64,000 bases of DNA. Source: Nocardia fusca NBRC 14340. GTDB lineage: Bacteria; Actinomycetota; Actinomycetes; Mycobacteriales; Mycobacteriaceae. This document shows positions 35,867-47,135 of this stretch, in pieces. The notes below the pieces were generated by a model. It was given only the letters and a program-made list of their open reading frames with translations, searched no databases and had not been told where the DNA came from. A program made the position numbers and the translations under genes. The DNA lies in contig NZ_BDCU01000008.1 in assembly GCF_001618425.1 (NCBI RefSeq), positions 124,001 through 188,000 of the forward strand, written 5' to 3'. Numbering within the stretch: position 1 is the stretch's first letter; every line of letters begins with the position of its first letter.

Positions 35867-36109
35867 TCACCGCTCGTAAGCATGCTTTGCCGCGGCGTGC
35901 GCAGCCTCGGCTCCCTCGATATCCCAATCCTTTGCCAATTCGAAGTAGTACCTGAGCGCGGCGGCGCGGTTGAGTCGCTGCTCGTCGCGAGCCAGGCGCT
36001 GGTTGTACTGACGCAGTGCTTCGGCGACCACCTCCGTTGCGGTCGAATGCCCACCGAGCGTCTTCGCCGATTCCAGTTCCGCTTCGTCGATCTCGATGTG
36101 GACGAACAC
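35867..36109 (-). CDS. VapB-family antitoxin-like protein, no toxin partner
   Basis: 80 residues. The first ~35, MFVHIEIDEAELESAKTLGG then STATEVVAEALRQ, are the VapB-type ribbon-helix-helix pattern: a DNA-binding strand followed by A-x-x-L-x-G-x-x-T-x-x-E-x-V. The C-terminal half would normally wrap around a VapC toxin. The 130 bases downstream contain no PIN-domain frame, so it is an orphan. It lies between emb and aftA, interrupting a locus usually uninterrupted. Role unknown; it may regulate its own or neighbouring genes. Confidence 0.8.
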   Translation of the reverse strand: MFVHIEIDEAELESAKTLGGHSTATEVVAEALRQYNQRLARDEQRLNRAAALRYYFELAKDWDIEGAEAAHAAAKHAYER

Positions 36110-36187
36110 CCTTACGACCTCCTTGACAAGATGCGGCGACCGACACCGGAATTGTGCTTCCGATGCCGGTCGCCGTGGTCGTTCAGG

Positions 36188-39100
36188 TCAGAAAACCCGC
36201 AGCTTGCCCGGATCCCACAACCCGTTGCGGGTCTCGGTCCCCGTCGCCAGCTGCGCCGGTACCGCGTCGTAGTACTGGTCGTAGCGTTCCAGCGTGCCCC
36301 AGTCCCGGCCCCAGTCGTTCTTCAGATAGGTGGGGATCGTGGTCGACTTCGCCAGCATCTGGGAGAACCCGAGCGGACCACCGAACTCCTGGGCCTGCCA
36401 GGTGTTGGTGGAGCTCACCGCGAGCGGGCGGTCCGGCAGGATGCGGAACTTCGGCACCTCGGCGACTCCGTTCACGTGCCGGAACGGGCGCTGGCACGGG
36501 AACTGCAGGCCGACCGCCCAGTCGAGCAGGACCGGCTGCTGCGAACCGAGGTAGTCGTTGGCGGATTCCAGTTTCGGCACCCGCGGCGGGGTGAATGCCA
36601 GCCATTGGTCGCCGATGAGGATCGGATCGTTGGCGACGACCCGGACCGCGTCGGCCTCGGGAGCGATCTCGTCCAGCGGCACCCGCAGGTTGCGCCAGGA
36701 CGGGAAGGGGCCGATATCGCGGGGCAGGTAGGTGCCGAGGTGGCTGACCGAACCGTCCGGCTGCCGTTTGCCGTAATCGACGGTCAGCGACTGGCCGTAC
36801 TGCATGGCACCGGTGTCGTCGTAGGACAGGATGCGCCCGGCCGCGGTGATGACCACCAGCGGATGGTCGGGCGAACGTTCCGGCAGTTCGTACCAGCTCG
36901 ACGAGACGAACGCGGGCTGCTGCACACCCTCCTGGTAGCTGCCCAGGATGGGGGTGGTGGCCGGGTCCAGGCCGAAGGGCAGGGCCACGGTGCTGCCGTT
37001 CACACCCTGCGCGCCCTGACCGCCGCCGGTGCCGGCGTTCTGGCCCTCGGCGAACGCGGCGCCCACCGATTGACTGGAGGTGTTGCCGGTACCAGGTTTC
37101 ACCTCGACCGCGTCGGCGGACAGATCATCGGGGACACCGTTGGGAGAGAAACCGACCGGGTCGACACCGGCGAGCGGGTCGTTCGGGTTCGTGGGCGGGT
37201 GCGCGGGATCGATGATCGGGTTCAGCCGCCCCGCGTTCGCGTTCGATTCGACCAGCACATCGTTGGCCAGACCACAGCTCTGCCCGGTCAGCGCGTCGAT
37301 ATTGCCGCGGGCCAGCGAATAACCCGGGTACTGCGAGTACGCGCCCTTGGCCAGGGACAGCACCTCGAACAGCACCATGGCCGCGGCCACGAGTGTGAGC
37401 GGGATCGCCGCGAACTTGCGGACCCGGCGGCCCCGGGCGGTGCGCGTGGAATTCGGTGGTTTGGCGTAACCCTCACGCAGGGTGTGCCAGCCGACGAGCA
37501 ACAGGGCCGCGGCGAACAGCACCAGCATCACGGTGTTGGAGGAGAGACCGGCCAGCACCACCCGCTTGTCGAACCAGGGCACCCCGTAACTGGAGACGTA
37601 CCAGTAGCCGTTGATCCCGGAGAAGGCCAGCGCCAGGGTGAACAGCAACCCGGCCAGGAAGATCGCCCGGTTCTTGCGCGCCCGCAGCGCCGAGGCCGAG
37701 ACCGCGACGGCCGTCACCGCGGCCAGCGAACCCGCGATACCGGCGTAGGCGCCGAAGTGGTGGGTCCACTTGGTCGGGTTGAACATCATGAAGAAGATCG
37801 TCCCGAACACCACACCCATCAATCGCCAGGTCGGCGCGGCGGCGACACCGGGCACCCGGCGCCGGCGCAGCAGCACCAGCATGGTGGTGAACAGGCACAG
37901 CAGCATGACGAGGAAGGCGAAGCGGCGCGACAGCGACCCGTCGACGGTCTCGACGAACAGGTAGTAGTACCGCAGGTAGTCCTCGTACCAGGCCAGGTTG
38001 GGTCCGGCCAGCTGCCGGACCCGGTTCGCCTCCTGGATACCGGCGAAGGTCTGGTCGCCGTAGACCACGGTGAGCACCAGGAATCCGGCGGCGGCCAGCG
38101 GCGCCAGCAGCGCGACCGTGCCGTGTTCCCGATGCCGGCGCACGATGATGCGGGTGACAGGCCGGATACCGGCCAGCAACGCGGCCACACACATCAGGCC
38201 GGTCGGCGCGGCGGCGAGCGTGAACGCCGCGACCACCACCGCCACCGCGGCCGGCAGCAACCGGGCGGTCGCGATCGCGCGCTCGATGGAAACCCAGGTG
38301 AGCAGTGCGCCGAGGGCGACGATGGGCTCCGACCGCAGACCGTTGTCGTAGGGCAGCCAGAACGCCAGGAAGACCAGGCCGCCGGTCCACAGCGGGACAC
38401 TGCCGAACCAGGCGCGTCCCCGCGCGCCGCGCAGGCCGTTGCCCAGCCGCGGCACCACCTCGCGGCTGATCACCATCCAGCACAGGATTCCGCACGCCAA
38501 CGCGGGCAGGCGGACCCACGGGCTGGCCGTGGAGACCTCTGCGAACAGCTGGATCACGTAGTAGTACCAGCCGAACGGCGCCTCGGGTACGCCGTACCAG
38601 CGGAAGTAGTTGGCCATATAGCCCGCGTCCGGCGCCACTCGGACCATGCTCAGGATGTAGCCGTCGTCGGAGGTGTTGGCGCCCAGGAAATGCCAGATCA
38701 GCAGCGTGCCGACGACGCCGCCGTCGGCGAGGGTCGGCTTGAGCCAGTGCGCCGGCAGGAACCGCCGGTGGCCGCGCCCATCACTGGTGTCCAGTCGCGC
38801 CAAGGCCACCAGCGACAGCACCGTGCACAGCACCGCGGCCACGATCGCGGCGAGTTTGATCCAGGTGGGGCTGGAGCCGAACCGGGTGTCGATCGTGGAC
38901 TCCAGGCTCAGCCCGGCCGGTATACCGCCGGTCATATCGGTGAACACACCGACCATCTGCGGACGCAGATCACCGACCAGCCGGCCCTCGTTGGGCTCGC
39001 CGGTCTCGGTGGTGAGCCCGACGAAGGCCGCGCTGGTGGCTTCGATGTCGGAACGGATGGTGATGGCCGAGCAGTTGGCCATATCCGCCCGGTCGGCACT

Positions 39101-39505
39101 CGCCACGACCGCGTTACGGTCCACCACGTCCACCGAGGTCTCCGAGACCCGGACGAACAGTGCCTCCAGCGCCGCGCGGTCACCCTGCGGGGGTGCGGTG
39201 GCCAGCAGCATGCCGCCCTGCGGGGGCAGCTGGTTCACCGCCGCGCACGGGATGGTCGCGGTGAGGTCGATCGGCACCTGCGACATGAGCGGCGCCTGCA
39301 CATTGGCCAGACTGTCGTGCTGCGGCCAGCTCAGCGTCGCCGTGGTCTGGGTGACGGGCAGAAAGGGCGTGGCGATCGCGAACAGCGCCCCCAGCACACC
39401 GGTGATGATCGCGACGAGACGCGCGATCCGGAAATCCTTCGGCGCGACCTTCGGCTCCGGCTCCGGTGGCGTCTTCGTCAGTACTGCGGTGGCGACTTCT
39501 GGCAC
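36188..39505 (-). CDS. Arabinosyltransferase, Emb family (second copy)
   Basis: 1105 residues from GTG 39505. Same architecture as the copy at 30365: N-terminal TM, periplasmic beta domain, catalytic loop GANTSDDGYILSMVRVAP with D280/D281, about 12 further TM segments, and a C-terminal carbohydrate-binding domain. Met287 again matches EmbB Met306. The two copies differ widely in the N-terminal domain and the Gly/Asn-rich linker near 800-830, so they are old paralogues rather than a recent duplication. Probably an EmbA/EmbB-type subunit that pairs with another Emb; which one is unclear. It is divergent from the cyclophilin gene. Confidence 0.92.
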   Translation of the reverse strand: MPEVATAVLTKTPPEPEPKVAPKDFRIARLVAIITGVLGALFAIATPFLPVTQTTATLSWPQHDSLANVQAPLMSQVPIDLTATIPCAAVNQLPPQGGMLLATAPPQGDRAALEALFVRVSETSVDVVDRNAVVASADRADMANCSAITIRSDIEATSAAFVGLTTETGEPNEGRLVGDLRPQMVGVFTDMTGGIPAGLSLESTIDTRFGSSPTWIKLAAIVAAVLCTVLSLVALARLDTSDGRGHRRFLPAHWLKPTLADGGVVGTLLIWHFLGANTSDDGYILSMVRVAPDAGYMANYFRWYGVPEAPFGWYYYVIQLFAEVSTASPWVRLPALACGILCWMVISREVVPRLGNGLRGARGRAWFGSVPLWTGGLVFLAFWLPYDNGLRSEPIVALGALLTWVSIERAIATARLLPAAVAVVVAAFTLAAAPTGLMCVAALLAGIRPVTRIIVRRHREHGTVALLAPLAAAGFLVLTVVYGDQTFAGIQEANRVRQLAGPNLAWYEDYLRYYYLFVETVDGSLSRRFAFLVMLLCLFTTMLVLLRRRRVPGVAAAPTWRLMGVVFGTIFFMMFNPTKWTHHFGAYAGIAGSLAAVTAVAVSASALRARKNRAIFLAGLLFTLALAFSGINGYWYVSSYGVPWFDKRVVLAGLSSNTVMLVLFAAALLLVGWHTLREGYAKPPNSTRTARGRRVRKFAAIPLTLVAAAMVLFEVLSLAKGAYSQYPGYSLARGNIDALTGQSCGLANDVLVESNANAGRLNPIIDPAHPPTNPNDPLAGVDPVGFSPNGVPDDLSADAVEVKPGTGNTSSQSVGAAFAEGQNAGTGGGQGAQGVNGSTVALPFGLDPATTPILGSYQEGVQQPAFVSSSWYELPERSPDHPLVVITAAGRILSYDDTGAMQYGQSLTVDYGKRQPDGSVSHLGTYLPRDIGPFPSWRNLRVPLDEIAPEADAVRVVANDPILIGDQWLAFTPPRVPKLESANDYLGSQQPVLLDWAVGLQFPCQRPFRHVNGVAEVPKFRILPDRPLAVSSTNTWQAQEFGGPLGFSQMLAKSTTIPTYLKNDWGRDWGTLERYDQYYDAVPAQLATGTETRNGLWDPGKLRVF

Positions 39506-39698
39506 GCTGGCATGCTACTTGGGCGCGGCGCGCGGGGCCCGGTGGTGCCCCGGCGCGTATCCGATCCGAACGGAAACACACCCGGTATCCGGGGTATATA
39601 AACCACCCGAATGGGGTAAAGACGGGCGGCTGGCACAATCTGCCGGGAAACACCCCCTTAAGCGCGGGGTCTAGCGGCGGTAATGGAAAGGTAGGGGC
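39506..39698. promoter_or_regulatory. Divergent control region (emb / ppiB)
   Basis: 193 bases between divergent starts. An A/T island GGGGTATATAAACC near 39591-39604 stands out in GC-rich DNA and could provide a -10-like element for either direction. No start site can be assigned from sequence alone. Confidence 0.4.
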
Positions 39699-40199
39699 AT
39701 GACCAAGGTGAATCTCGAGACGAACTACGGAACCATCGGCCTCCAGCTGGACGAGGCGAAGGCGCCGGACACCGTCCGTAACTTCGTCGAATACGTCAAG
39801 TCGGGACATTACGACGGCACGATCTTCCATCGCGTTATCCCGGGCTTCATGATCCAGGGCGGTGGTTTCGACGGCCAGATGCAGCAGAAGCCCACGCAGG
39901 CGCCCATCCAGAACGAGGCGGCCAACGGCCTGAAGAACAACAAGTACACGGTCGCCATGGCGCGCACCAACGATCCGCACTCGGCGACCGCGCAGTTCTT
40001 CATCAACGTCGCCGACAACGACTTCCTCAACCACACCCAGCCGGCGGGCCAGGGCTGGGGCTACGCCGTCTTCGGCGAGGTCACCGACGGCACCGACGTG
40101 GTCGACAAGATCGCCGGCGTGTCCACCTCGTCGCAGGGCATGCACCAGGACGTCCCGGTGGAGAACGTGGTCATCGAATCCGCGGCGATCACCGGCTGA
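39699..40199 (+). CDS. ppiB: Peptidyl-prolyl cis-trans isomerase (cyclophilin)
   Basis: 166-residue single-domain cyclophilin, cytoplasmic, without a signal peptide. It shows the active-site signatures [14 protein letters not shown] and [19 protein letters not shown]; the expected catalytic Arg, Phe and Gln are present. Cyclophilins speed proline isomerisation during protein folding. It is alone, behind AGGTAGGGGC, and followed by a hairpin. Confidence 0.93.
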   Translation: MTKVNLETNYGTIGLQLDEAKAPDTVRNFVEYVKSGHYDGTIFHRVIPGFMIQGGGFDGQMQQKPTQAPIQNEAANGLKNNKYTVAMARTNDPHSATAQFFINVADNDFLNHTQPAGQGWGYAVFGEVTDGTDVVDKIAGVSTSSQGMHQDVPVENVVIESAAITG

Positions 40200-40221
40200 T
40201 CAGGATCGGTACGTGACGGGT

Positions 40222-40246
40222 CGGGTTGTTCCACCGGGACAACCCG
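40222..40246. terminator. Hairpin between ppiB and accD4
   Basis: CGGGTTGT pairs with ACAACCCG around a 9-base loop, in the gap between convergent genes. Confidence 0.65.
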
Positions 40247-40258
40247 AACCGCGAGCGG

Positions 40259-41803
40259 CTACAGCGGCAGCAGGTGATGTTTACGCGGGTTACGGATCAC
40301 GGTTTTGTCCCGCAGCAGATGTAGCGCCCGCCGTAGTTCCAGCCGGGTCTGCGCCGGTTCGATCACCGCGTCGATGAATCCGCGTTCGGCCGCCACCCAC
40401 GGCGTGGCCATGGTGGCGTTGTAGAAGTCGATCATCTGCTGGCGTACGGCCGCCTTCTGCTCCTCGGGCGCGGCCGCGATCTGCGCCGCTCCGATGAGGC
40501 TGACCGCACTCTCCGCACCCATCACCGCGATCCGGGCGGTGGGCCAGGCCAGGTTGATATCGGCGCCCAGCTGCTTGGAGCCCATCACCGCGTAGCCGCC
40601 GCCGTAGGACTTGCGGACCACCACGGTCACCTTCGGTACGGTCGCCTCCACGAAGGCGAACAGGAACCGGCCGCCGCGTTTGATCACGCCGACCTTCTCC
40701 TGTTCCACGCCGGGCAGGAAGCCCGGGGTGTCGACCACGAAGATCAGCGGGATCTCATAGGCGTCGCAGAGCCGGACGAAATGGGAGGCCTTGTCCGAGG
40801 CCCGGGCGTCGAGGGCGCCCGCGTAGACCATCGGCTGATTGGCCACCACACCGACGCTGCGGCCGTCCACCCGGGCGAATCCGGTGATGATGTTGCGACC
40901 GGCTTCGGCACCGTATTCGTGGAAGTGGCCGTCGTCGAAGATACGCAGCAGCACCTCGTGCATGTCGTAACCGGAATTATCCGAATCCGGCACGAGCGAG
41001 TTCAGTTCCCGGTCCGAATCGGTGATCTCCGGTTCGAGGCCGGGGTTGACGATCGGCGGCTTCTCCTGGCAGCTGGTCGGCATGTACGACAGGTATTCCC
41101 GGACCCATTCGAAAGCCGCCCGCTCGTCCTTGGCGACATGATGGATATTGCCGTACTGGGCCTGGCTGTGCGCCCCGCCCAGCTCTTCCAGGCTCACGTC
41201 CTCACCGGTGACCTCACGGATCACCTTGGGACCGGTGACGAACATATAGGCCGCCTCGGTGGCGACCACGACATCGGTGTTGATCGGCGAGTACACCGCG
41301 CCACCGGCACATTTGCCGAGGATCAGCGAAATGGTCGGCACCATTCCCGACAGCAGCTCCTGCCGGGTCGCCAGCTCGGCGTACCAGGCCAGCGAGGACA
41401 CCGCCTCCTGCACCCGGGCACCGCCGGAGTCGTTGATACCGACCAGCGGGCAACCCACCTTGGCCGCGTACTCCATCACCGCGGCCACCTTGCGGCCGAA
41501 CATCTCGCCGACCGAACCGCCGTACACGGTCTGGTCGTGGGAGAACACCGCGACCGGGCGGCCGTCGACCAGTCCGTGGCCGGTGACCACACCGTCGCCG
41601 TAGAGCGCGTCCGGATCACCCGGGCGCCGGACCAGAGCACCGATCTCCACGAACGAACCCGGATCGAGCAGCATCTTGATCCGGTCACGAGCGCTGGGGA
41701 TCCCCTTGCGCGCCCGTTTCGCGACAGCGGCCTCCCCCGCCGGTTCCTGCGCCAGCTCCAGCCGCTTACGCAGATCGGCGAGTTTCTCGGCAGTCGTGCT
41801 CAC
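40259..41803 (-). CDS. accD4: Acyl-CoA carboxylase beta subunit AccD4
   Basis: 514-residue carboxyltransferase. It has the N-terminal crotonase-like half with [12 protein letters not shown] and [14 protein letters not shown], and the C-terminal half with [15 protein letters not shown] and [11 protein letters not shown], the two oxyanion-hole regions. AccD4 works with AccA3 and AccD5 to carboxylate a long-chain acyl-CoA, giving the alpha-branch unit for Pks13. Its GTG overlaps the pks13 stop by one base (TAGTG), so they are coupled; the gene is assigned as accD4 partly from this context. Confidence 0.93.
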   Translation of the reverse strand: MSTTAEKLADLRKRLELAQEPAGEAAVAKRARKGIPSARDRIKMLLDPGSFVEIGALVRRPGDPDALYGDGVVTGHGLVDGRPVAVFSHDQTVYGGSVGEMFGRKVAAVMEYAAKVGCPLVGINDSGGARVQEAVSSLAWYAELATRQELLSGMVPTISLILGKCAGGAVYSPINTDVVVATEAAYMFVTGPKVIREVTGEDVSLEELGGAHSQAQYGNIHHVAKDERAAFEWVREYLSYMPTSCQEKPPIVNPGLEPEITDSDRELNSLVPDSDNSGYDMHEVLLRIFDDGHFHEYGAEAGRNIITGFARVDGRSVGVVANQPMVYAGALDARASDKASHFVRLCDAYEIPLIFVVDTPGFLPGVEQEKVGVIKRGGRFLFAFVEATVPKVTVVVRKSYGGGYAVMGSKQLGADINLAWPTARIAVMGAESAVSLIGAAQIAAAPEEQKAAVRQQMIDFYNATMATPWVAAERGFIDAVIEPAQTRLELRRALHLLRDKTVIRNPRKHHLLPL

Positions 41804-44800
41804 TAGCTCCCTTTCCCGGCCCCGCTCGAGGTGATCCGGTCGAGTTTAGCGGTCAGGTCCGTACCGATTCGGCCGATCCTCGGTTCATCGATGATCTGGA
41901 GGTGGTCACCGGGGATGTGCACGATCTCCAGGTTGGGCAGGTATTCGTCCCAGCCGCCATTGGGCCGGCGCTCGGCGTAGCGGGGTTCGAGCTCGATAGC
42001 GCCGTCGTGGTAGCGGTCGGCCAGATAGAGCACCACATCGCCCTCGTAGTGCGTCGGCTGGACCCGCTGCAGTGCGCGGTTCTCGATCCACGAGGTCTTC
42101 TGGTGTTCGAGCACTCCGCCCGGGATCTTGGCCCCGGTCATCTTGATCAGGTCGGTGATCATCTTGAACTGCTCCTGCTCGGAGGAGTCGGCCAGTTCCC
42201 GGAGCTGGTCGTCGTCGAGCTCACCGGTGATATTGAAGGTCTTCTTGGCGAACGCCTGGTAGCGCCGCATGCGCTCCAACCGCTCCTGCGGGCTGTTGTC
42301 CTCCGGCTCGGCGGGGATGGCGAGGTCGATGAGGCCCACCAGACGCACATCGGCGCCCTCGGCACGCAGGATCTGCGCGACCGCCATCGCCAGGACCGCG
42401 CCCAGCGACCAGCCGTAGAGAACATAGGGTCCCTCGCCCTGCAGCTTGCGGAGTTCGGGTACGTACTCCCGGGCCCGTTCCTCGATCGCACCGTCGACCC
42501 GCTCGAACCCGTACATCGGCGTCCCTTCGGGCAGCCGCTTCAGCAAGGGCTCATAGACCAGGGTGTTCCCGCCGGCGGGATGGAAGACGAACACCGGTAC
42601 CGCATCGGAGTTCTCGCCCCGCGCCCGGATGGGGCGGACGAAGCCGTCGACATCGGCACCGCTGTCCTGCAGGGTGCGCACCACATCGGCGAGCTGTTCG
42701 ATGGTCTCCGAATCCAGCACATCGTCGACGGTGACCTCCGCGCCGACCCGCTCGGTGAGCCGGGCAGCGAGCTTCTCGGCGGTGTCCTCGTCCAGGATCG
42801 GCAGGGTGTTGAAGATCCCCCCGGCCGATTCGCCGGTGATGGTGGCCCAGGCCGCGTAGGTGAGGCGCTCGGCAGCGTCACGTGGCGGAACGTTGTCCTG
42901 GTCCGACCCTGCGGCTCCGCCCCCGAACAGCGCGGCGCCCGCGGCCGGTTCGGCTTTCGGCGCGGCGGGGGTCGCCGGGGCAGCCGGTTCCGGTTCGCTC
43001 GCTGCCGGCGTGTCCGTAGCGGTGCCCGCCCCCTGGTTCAGCGCGGCGACCGGGTCCTGTCCGGCCTCCATCGCGGCCTTGGCGGCGTTCACGAAATCGT
43101 CGTCCACGCTCAGTGCGCCCGATTCCCCGCTGGCCTGCTGGTCGGCCATCGCCTGAACCTCGTCGCGGTGCTCGATCGCGTAGCGGAGCACCTTGCCGAC
43201 CTCGTGCAGGCTGGCGTCACGAACCGCGGAGACCTGCAGCTGCGGGATATCGAATTCGTATTCGACGCGATTCTTGATCCGCATGGCCATCAGCGAGTCC
43301 AGCCCGAGTTCCATGAGCGGGATCTCCATCGGCAGATCCTCGACCGCGTAACCCATGGATTCGGCGACGATCAGCGCCAGCCGCTCCTCGACCGTCTGGC
43401 CGCTGTCCGGGTTCCAGCGATCGCCGAAACCGGCGGTGTCGACAACCTCTACCTCGGATTCGACGACCGCGGCCGGGCTCGTGGCCGGTTCGGCGGGCAC
43501 CGGCAGCGCGGCACCGGAGGTGACGACCGCGTCGAACAGCAGCCGGAACTGCGCACCGTCGCGGGCGTGCACCTGGATGGACGCGCCACCCGGATGCGGG
43601 GTCAGCGTCGTGACGAGCGTGCCGCTGGCGGGGAGCGGCGCGTGCGCGATACTGGCGCCCGGGTTCACGTCCGCGAGTACCTGCGCCGCGGCCGAACGCA
43701 CCAGCGTGGGCAGATCGTCGACCGATGCGGCCTGGACCTCCCAGACGTGCCGGCCGTCCGGCAGAGCGACCGACGCGCCCGGTACCCGGGCGTTCCCACC
43801 GGCCGAGAAACCGCTCATCTTGGGCCAGTACGGTTTCCGCATGAACGCGGTGCGCGGGATATCGGCGTACGGTCCGGCCGGTACCAGTGAGCCCAGGTCC
43901 ACGGCATGGCCGTGCACGTACAACTGCGCCAGCGCGGCGATGACACCGGCCGATTCGTCTTCCTTGCGCTTGAGCGTCGGAATCAGCTGCGCGTCGGGGA
44001 GCCCGGCGGCGAAGGTGGTGCCCAGCACCTGCATCAGCGCCACCGAGTTCGGTGCCAGCTCCAGGAACGTGGTGATCCCGGAATCGACCGCGAGTCGCAC
44101 CGCGTTGGTGAAGTACACACTGTGCCGCATGTTCTTCACCCAGTAGTCCTCGGTGTGCACCGGGTCATGGCCGGGCGCGTAGTACTGCTCCTTGTCGACC
44201 GTGGAGTACAGGCCGACCTTCGGCTTCGTGGGCTCGATCCCGGCCAGTTCGGCGGCCAGTTCGCCCAGCAGCGGGTCCATCTGGGAGGTATGCCCGGCGC
44301 CCTTGGTCTGTAGGACGCGGGCGAACTTACCGGCTTCCTCCACCCGGCCGACGATCGCCGAGACCTGGTCGACCGGGCCACCGATCACCGTATTGGTCGG
44401 TGCGGCGTACACCGCGACCTCGACATCGGGGAATTCCGGCAGCAGCGCGGCGACCTCGTCGGCACTCATCTCGACCAGGGCCATATTGCGCACATCGGCG
44501 TCGGAGAGCATCTGCTCGCCCTCGCCCATCAAACGCGACCGTGCGCAGATGACGCGCACCGCGTCCTCCAGCGCCAACCCGCCGGAGATGTAGGCGCCGG
44601 CCACCTCGCCCATGGAGTGCCCGACCACGGCGGCGGGTTCCGCGCCGTGCGCACGCAGCAGCGCGGCCAGACCGAGCTGGATGGTGAAGATGCCGACCTG
44701 GGAGGTGCCCACGTCATAGTCCTGGCCGTCGTCGAGGATCATCTCGCGCACCGAGTACCCGGCCTCGTCCTGCACGAGTTCGTCGACCTCATCGACGGTG

Positions 44801-47028
44801 CGCCGGAAGATCGCGTTCTCCTGGTAGAGCTGTTTGCCCATCTTGCGGTGCTGGGCGCCGAACCCGGCCATCACCCACATGGGTCCCTGCGCGGCGGGGG
44901 CATCGGCGGTGAAAACGCCCGGGCCCGGTTTACCGGCGGCGATCGCCCGCAGTCCGGCCACGGCCTCGGCGTGATCGGAGGCCAGTACCACGCCGCGCGA
45001 ACGCCAGTGACTGCGCCGGGCCAGCGACCGGGCCACATCCACGAGCGGAGTCCGCTGTCCCACTTCGGTTTCCAGCCAGTCGGCCAGGTCCGCGGCGGCG
45101 CGACGGCGGCGCGACGGCAGATAGGCGGAGACGGCCAGGATCACCGGCAACGGCTCGGTGCGGTCGGCCGACCATTCGGGCTCGGGAGCCGCGTCGGCGG
45201 CGACCGCCTCGGCCTCGGCGACCACATCGGTGCTCGCCACATCCAGCGTGTCACTGTCCGCGTCCGGTACGAAGGGCTCGGAGACCTCGACCGGCGCGGC
45301 GGGCACGTACTCCTGCACCACCACGTGCGCGTTGGTTCCGCCGAAACCGAAGCCGGAGATACCGACCGTGGCGGTACCGCTGTAGCGCGGGAACGGGGTC
45401 GGCTCGTCGACGACCTTCAGCCGGGCCTGCTCGAACGGGATGTAGGGGTTCGGGCCCGCGTAGTTGATGGTGGCGGGCAGCACATCGTGCTGGAACGCCA
45501 TGATGACCTTGGCCAGGCTCGCCGCGCCCGCGCCGGATTCCAGATGGCCGAAATTGGTTTTCGCCGAACCCAGCAGCACGGGTGCGTCGGCGGCGCGACC
45601 GGCACCGACCACCTGGCCCAGTGCCTGGGCCTCGAGCGGGTCGCCGACCAGGGTGCCGGTGCCGTGGGCCTCGATGTAGTCGACGGTGGAGGGCACGATA
45701 CCGGCATCACGGTAGGCGCGGCGCAGTACATCGGCCTGGGCGTCGGGATTCGGCGCGAGAAGCCCGTTGGACCGGCCGTCGCTGTTCACCGCGGAACCCT
45801 TGACCACCGCGAGGATGTTGTCGTTGTCGCGTTCGGCGTCGGCGAGCCGTTTGAGCACTACCAGCCCGGCGCCCTCGGAGCGGACCATCCCGTCCGCGTC
45901 GGAAGAGAACGCCTTGATCCGACCGTCCTTCGCCACCGCGCCGATCTTGTCGAAACCGAGCGTGGTCATCGGCATGAGCAGCATGTTCACCCCGCCGGCC
46001 AGCGCGACATCGGCGTCACCGGCGCGCAGCGCCTGCACGGCCTGGTGCACCGCGACCAAGGTCGAGGAGCAGGCGGTATCCACCGCGAGCGAAGGACCGC
46101 GGAAATCGTAGAAGTAGGAAACGCGGTTGGCGATGATGCTGCTGGCACTGCCGGTGATCTTGTAGCCCTCCGCCGAAGCGGGGACATTCGGATCGGTCTC
46201 CCCCAGACTCATCGCGGCGACCAACTGGAAGTCGGTGGTGGATGTACCGATATACACACCGACCGACTCACCGCGCAGGTCACTGGCCGGGATCCGGGCG
46301 TGCTCGAGTGCCTCCCAGGTGAGTTCCATGATGAGCCGCTGCTGCGGGTCGATCCGCTCGACCTCGACCGGCGACATGGCGAAGAACTCGGCGTCGAATC
46401 CGGTGACGACGTCCTGGTCCAGATAGCCGCCGCGGGTATTGCCCTCGGCCACGGCCTGCGCCAACTGCGGTTCGCTCAGGAACTCCGCCCACCTTCCCTC
46501 GGGCAGATCGCGAATGGCGTCACCGCCGTTGATCAGGAACTCCCAGGTCGACTCCGGGGTGTCGCCCGCGCCGGGCAGCCGGGTCGACAGTCCCACGATG
46601 GCGATATCGTGCGCGTCTCCCGGTGCGTACCCGGCGGTGTAGAACTGGTCGTCGGTGGCCTCGGCGGTGGTCTCCGGCGGACCGTTGACGATGACATCGG
46701 CCAGCGAGGCAATGGTCGGATGCTGGTAGACCACGGTCGGGTTCAACACCACACCGGTGAGTTCCTCGATCTCGCCACCCAACGCGAGCGCGTCCCGGGA
46801 AGCCAGCCCGAACTCCTCCATCGGGCGGTCCACCGTGATCTTGTCGATCGACTGCCCGGTGGCCTCGGCGACCCAGCGCCGCAGCCATTCCTGCAGTTCG
46901 GCGACCGAGAGTTCGGTGCCCGGCGTGGTAACGCCTGCCGAGGGCGTATCGCCGGTCCCGGCGGCGCGGCCCTCCTCGGTGGAAAGGTTCTCGGTCGTCT
47001 CCGGCGACATGCCCTCGTTCTCAGCCAT
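41803..47028 (-). CDS. pks13: Polyketide synthase Pks13 (mycolic acid condensase)
   Basis: 1741 residues with the Pks13 order: N-terminal acyl carrier domain with phosphopantetheine Ser77 (FGLASRDAL); ketosynthase with Cys320 (VDTACSST), His455 (EAHGTGT) and His495 (NFGHLES); acyltransferase with Ser805 (VGHSMGE); second carrier domain with Ser1245 (LGLDSLMAM); and thioesterase with Ser1541 (YGWSLGAV). It condenses the meromycoloyl and carboxyacyl chains and transfers the product to trehalose. Residues ~1385-1455 look like a degenerate helical carrier-type domain without the serine, between the second carrier domain and the thioesterase. Operon fadD32-pks13-accD4. Confidence 0.97.
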   Translation of the reverse strand: MAENEGMSPETTENLSTEEGRAAGTGDTPSAGVTTPGTELSVAELQEWLRRWVAEATGQSIDKITVDRPMEEFGLASRDALALGGEIEELTGVVLNPTVVYQHPTIASLADVIVNGPPETTAEATDDQFYTAGYAPGDAHDIAIVGLSTRLPGAGDTPESTWEFLINGGDAIRDLPEGRWAEFLSEPQLAQAVAEGNTRGGYLDQDVVTGFDAEFFAMSPVEVERIDPQQRLIMELTWEALEHARIPASDLRGESVGVYIGTSTTDFQLVAAMSLGETDPNVPASAEGYKITGSASSIIANRVSYFYDFRGPSLAVDTACSSTLVAVHQAVQALRAGDADVALAGGVNMLLMPMTTLGFDKIGAVAKDGRIKAFSSDADGMVRSEGAGLVVLKRLADAERDNDNILAVVKGSAVNSDGRSNGLLAPNPDAQADVLRRAYRDAGIVPSTVDYIEAHGTGTLVGDPLEAQALGQVVGAGRAADAPVLLGSAKTNFGHLESGAGAASLAKVIMAFQHDVLPATINYAGPNPYIPFEQARLKVVDEPTPFPRYSGTATVGISGFGFGGTNAHVVVQEYVPAAPVEVSEPFVPDADSDTLDVASTDVVAEAEAVAADAAPEPEWSADRTEPLPVILAVSAYLPSRRRRAAADLADWLETEVGQRTPLVDVARSLARRSHWRSRGVVLASDHAEAVAGLRAIAAGKPGPGVFTADAPAAQGPMWVMAGFGAQHRKMGKQLYQENAIFRRTVDEVDELVQDEAGYSVREMILDDGQDYDVGTSQVGIFTIQLGLAALLRAHGAEPAAVVGHSMGEVAGAYISGGLALEDAVRVICARSRLMGEGEQMLSDADVRNMALVEMSADEVAALLPEFPDVEVAVYAAPTNTVIGGPVDQVSAIVGRVEEAGKFARVLQTKGAGHTSQMDPLLGELAAELAGIEPTKPKVGLYSTVDKEQYYAPGHDPVHTEDYWVKNMRHSVYFTNAVRLAVDSGITTFLELAPNSVALMQVLGTTFAAGLPDAQLIPTLKRKEDESAGVIAALAQLYVHGHAVDLGSLVPAGPYADIPRTAFMRKPYWPKMSGFSAGGNARVPGASVALPDGRHVWEVQAASVDDLPTLVRSAAAQVLADVNPGASIAHAPLPASGTLVTTLTPHPGGASIQVHARDGAQFRLLFDAVVTSGAALPVPAEPATSPAAVVESEVEVVDTAGFGDRWNPDSGQTVEERLALIVAESMGYAVEDLPMEIPLMELGLDSLMAMRIKNRVEYEFDIPQLQVSAVRDASLHEVGKVLRYAIEHRDEVQAMADQQASGESGALSVDDDFVNAAKAAMEAGQDPVAALNQGAGTATDTPAASEPEPAAPATPAAPKAEPAAGAALFGGGAAGSDQDNVPPRDAAERLTYAAWATITGESAGGIFNTLPILDEDTAEKLAARLTERVGAEVTVDDVLDSETIEQLADVVRTLQDSGADVDGFVRPIRARGENSDAVPVFVFHPAGGNTLVYEPLLKRLPEGTPMYGFERVDGAIEERAREYVPELRKLQGEGPYVLYGWSLGAVLAMAVAQILRAEGADVRLVGLIDLAIPAEPEDNSPQERLERMRRYQAFAKKTFNITGELDDDQLRELADSSEQEQFKMITDLIKMTGAKIPGGVLEHQKTSWIENRALQRVQPTHYEGDVVLYLADRYHDGAIELEPRYAERRPNGGWDEYLPNLEIVHIPGDHLQIIDEPRIGRIGTDLTAKLDRITSSGAGKGS

Positions 47029-47135
47029 CAGTCCTCAAGCTACCTGTCTTTACGCGGTGCCCGGCAGGAGCCTTGCACCGCTGTGGTGGATGGGCGCTTC
47101 GCTCACTCGAGGCCGCGACCCGACTCGTTGTCGGC

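Noticed and set aside
35882..39601. A 1239-codon plus-strand open frame opposite emb
   Set aside because: It is antisense to a well-supported Emb gene, rich in Arg/Gln/His, and has no family features; long shadows are normal at this GC content. The same applies to the long plus frames at 31649-33331, 33693-35879 and 44617-47139.
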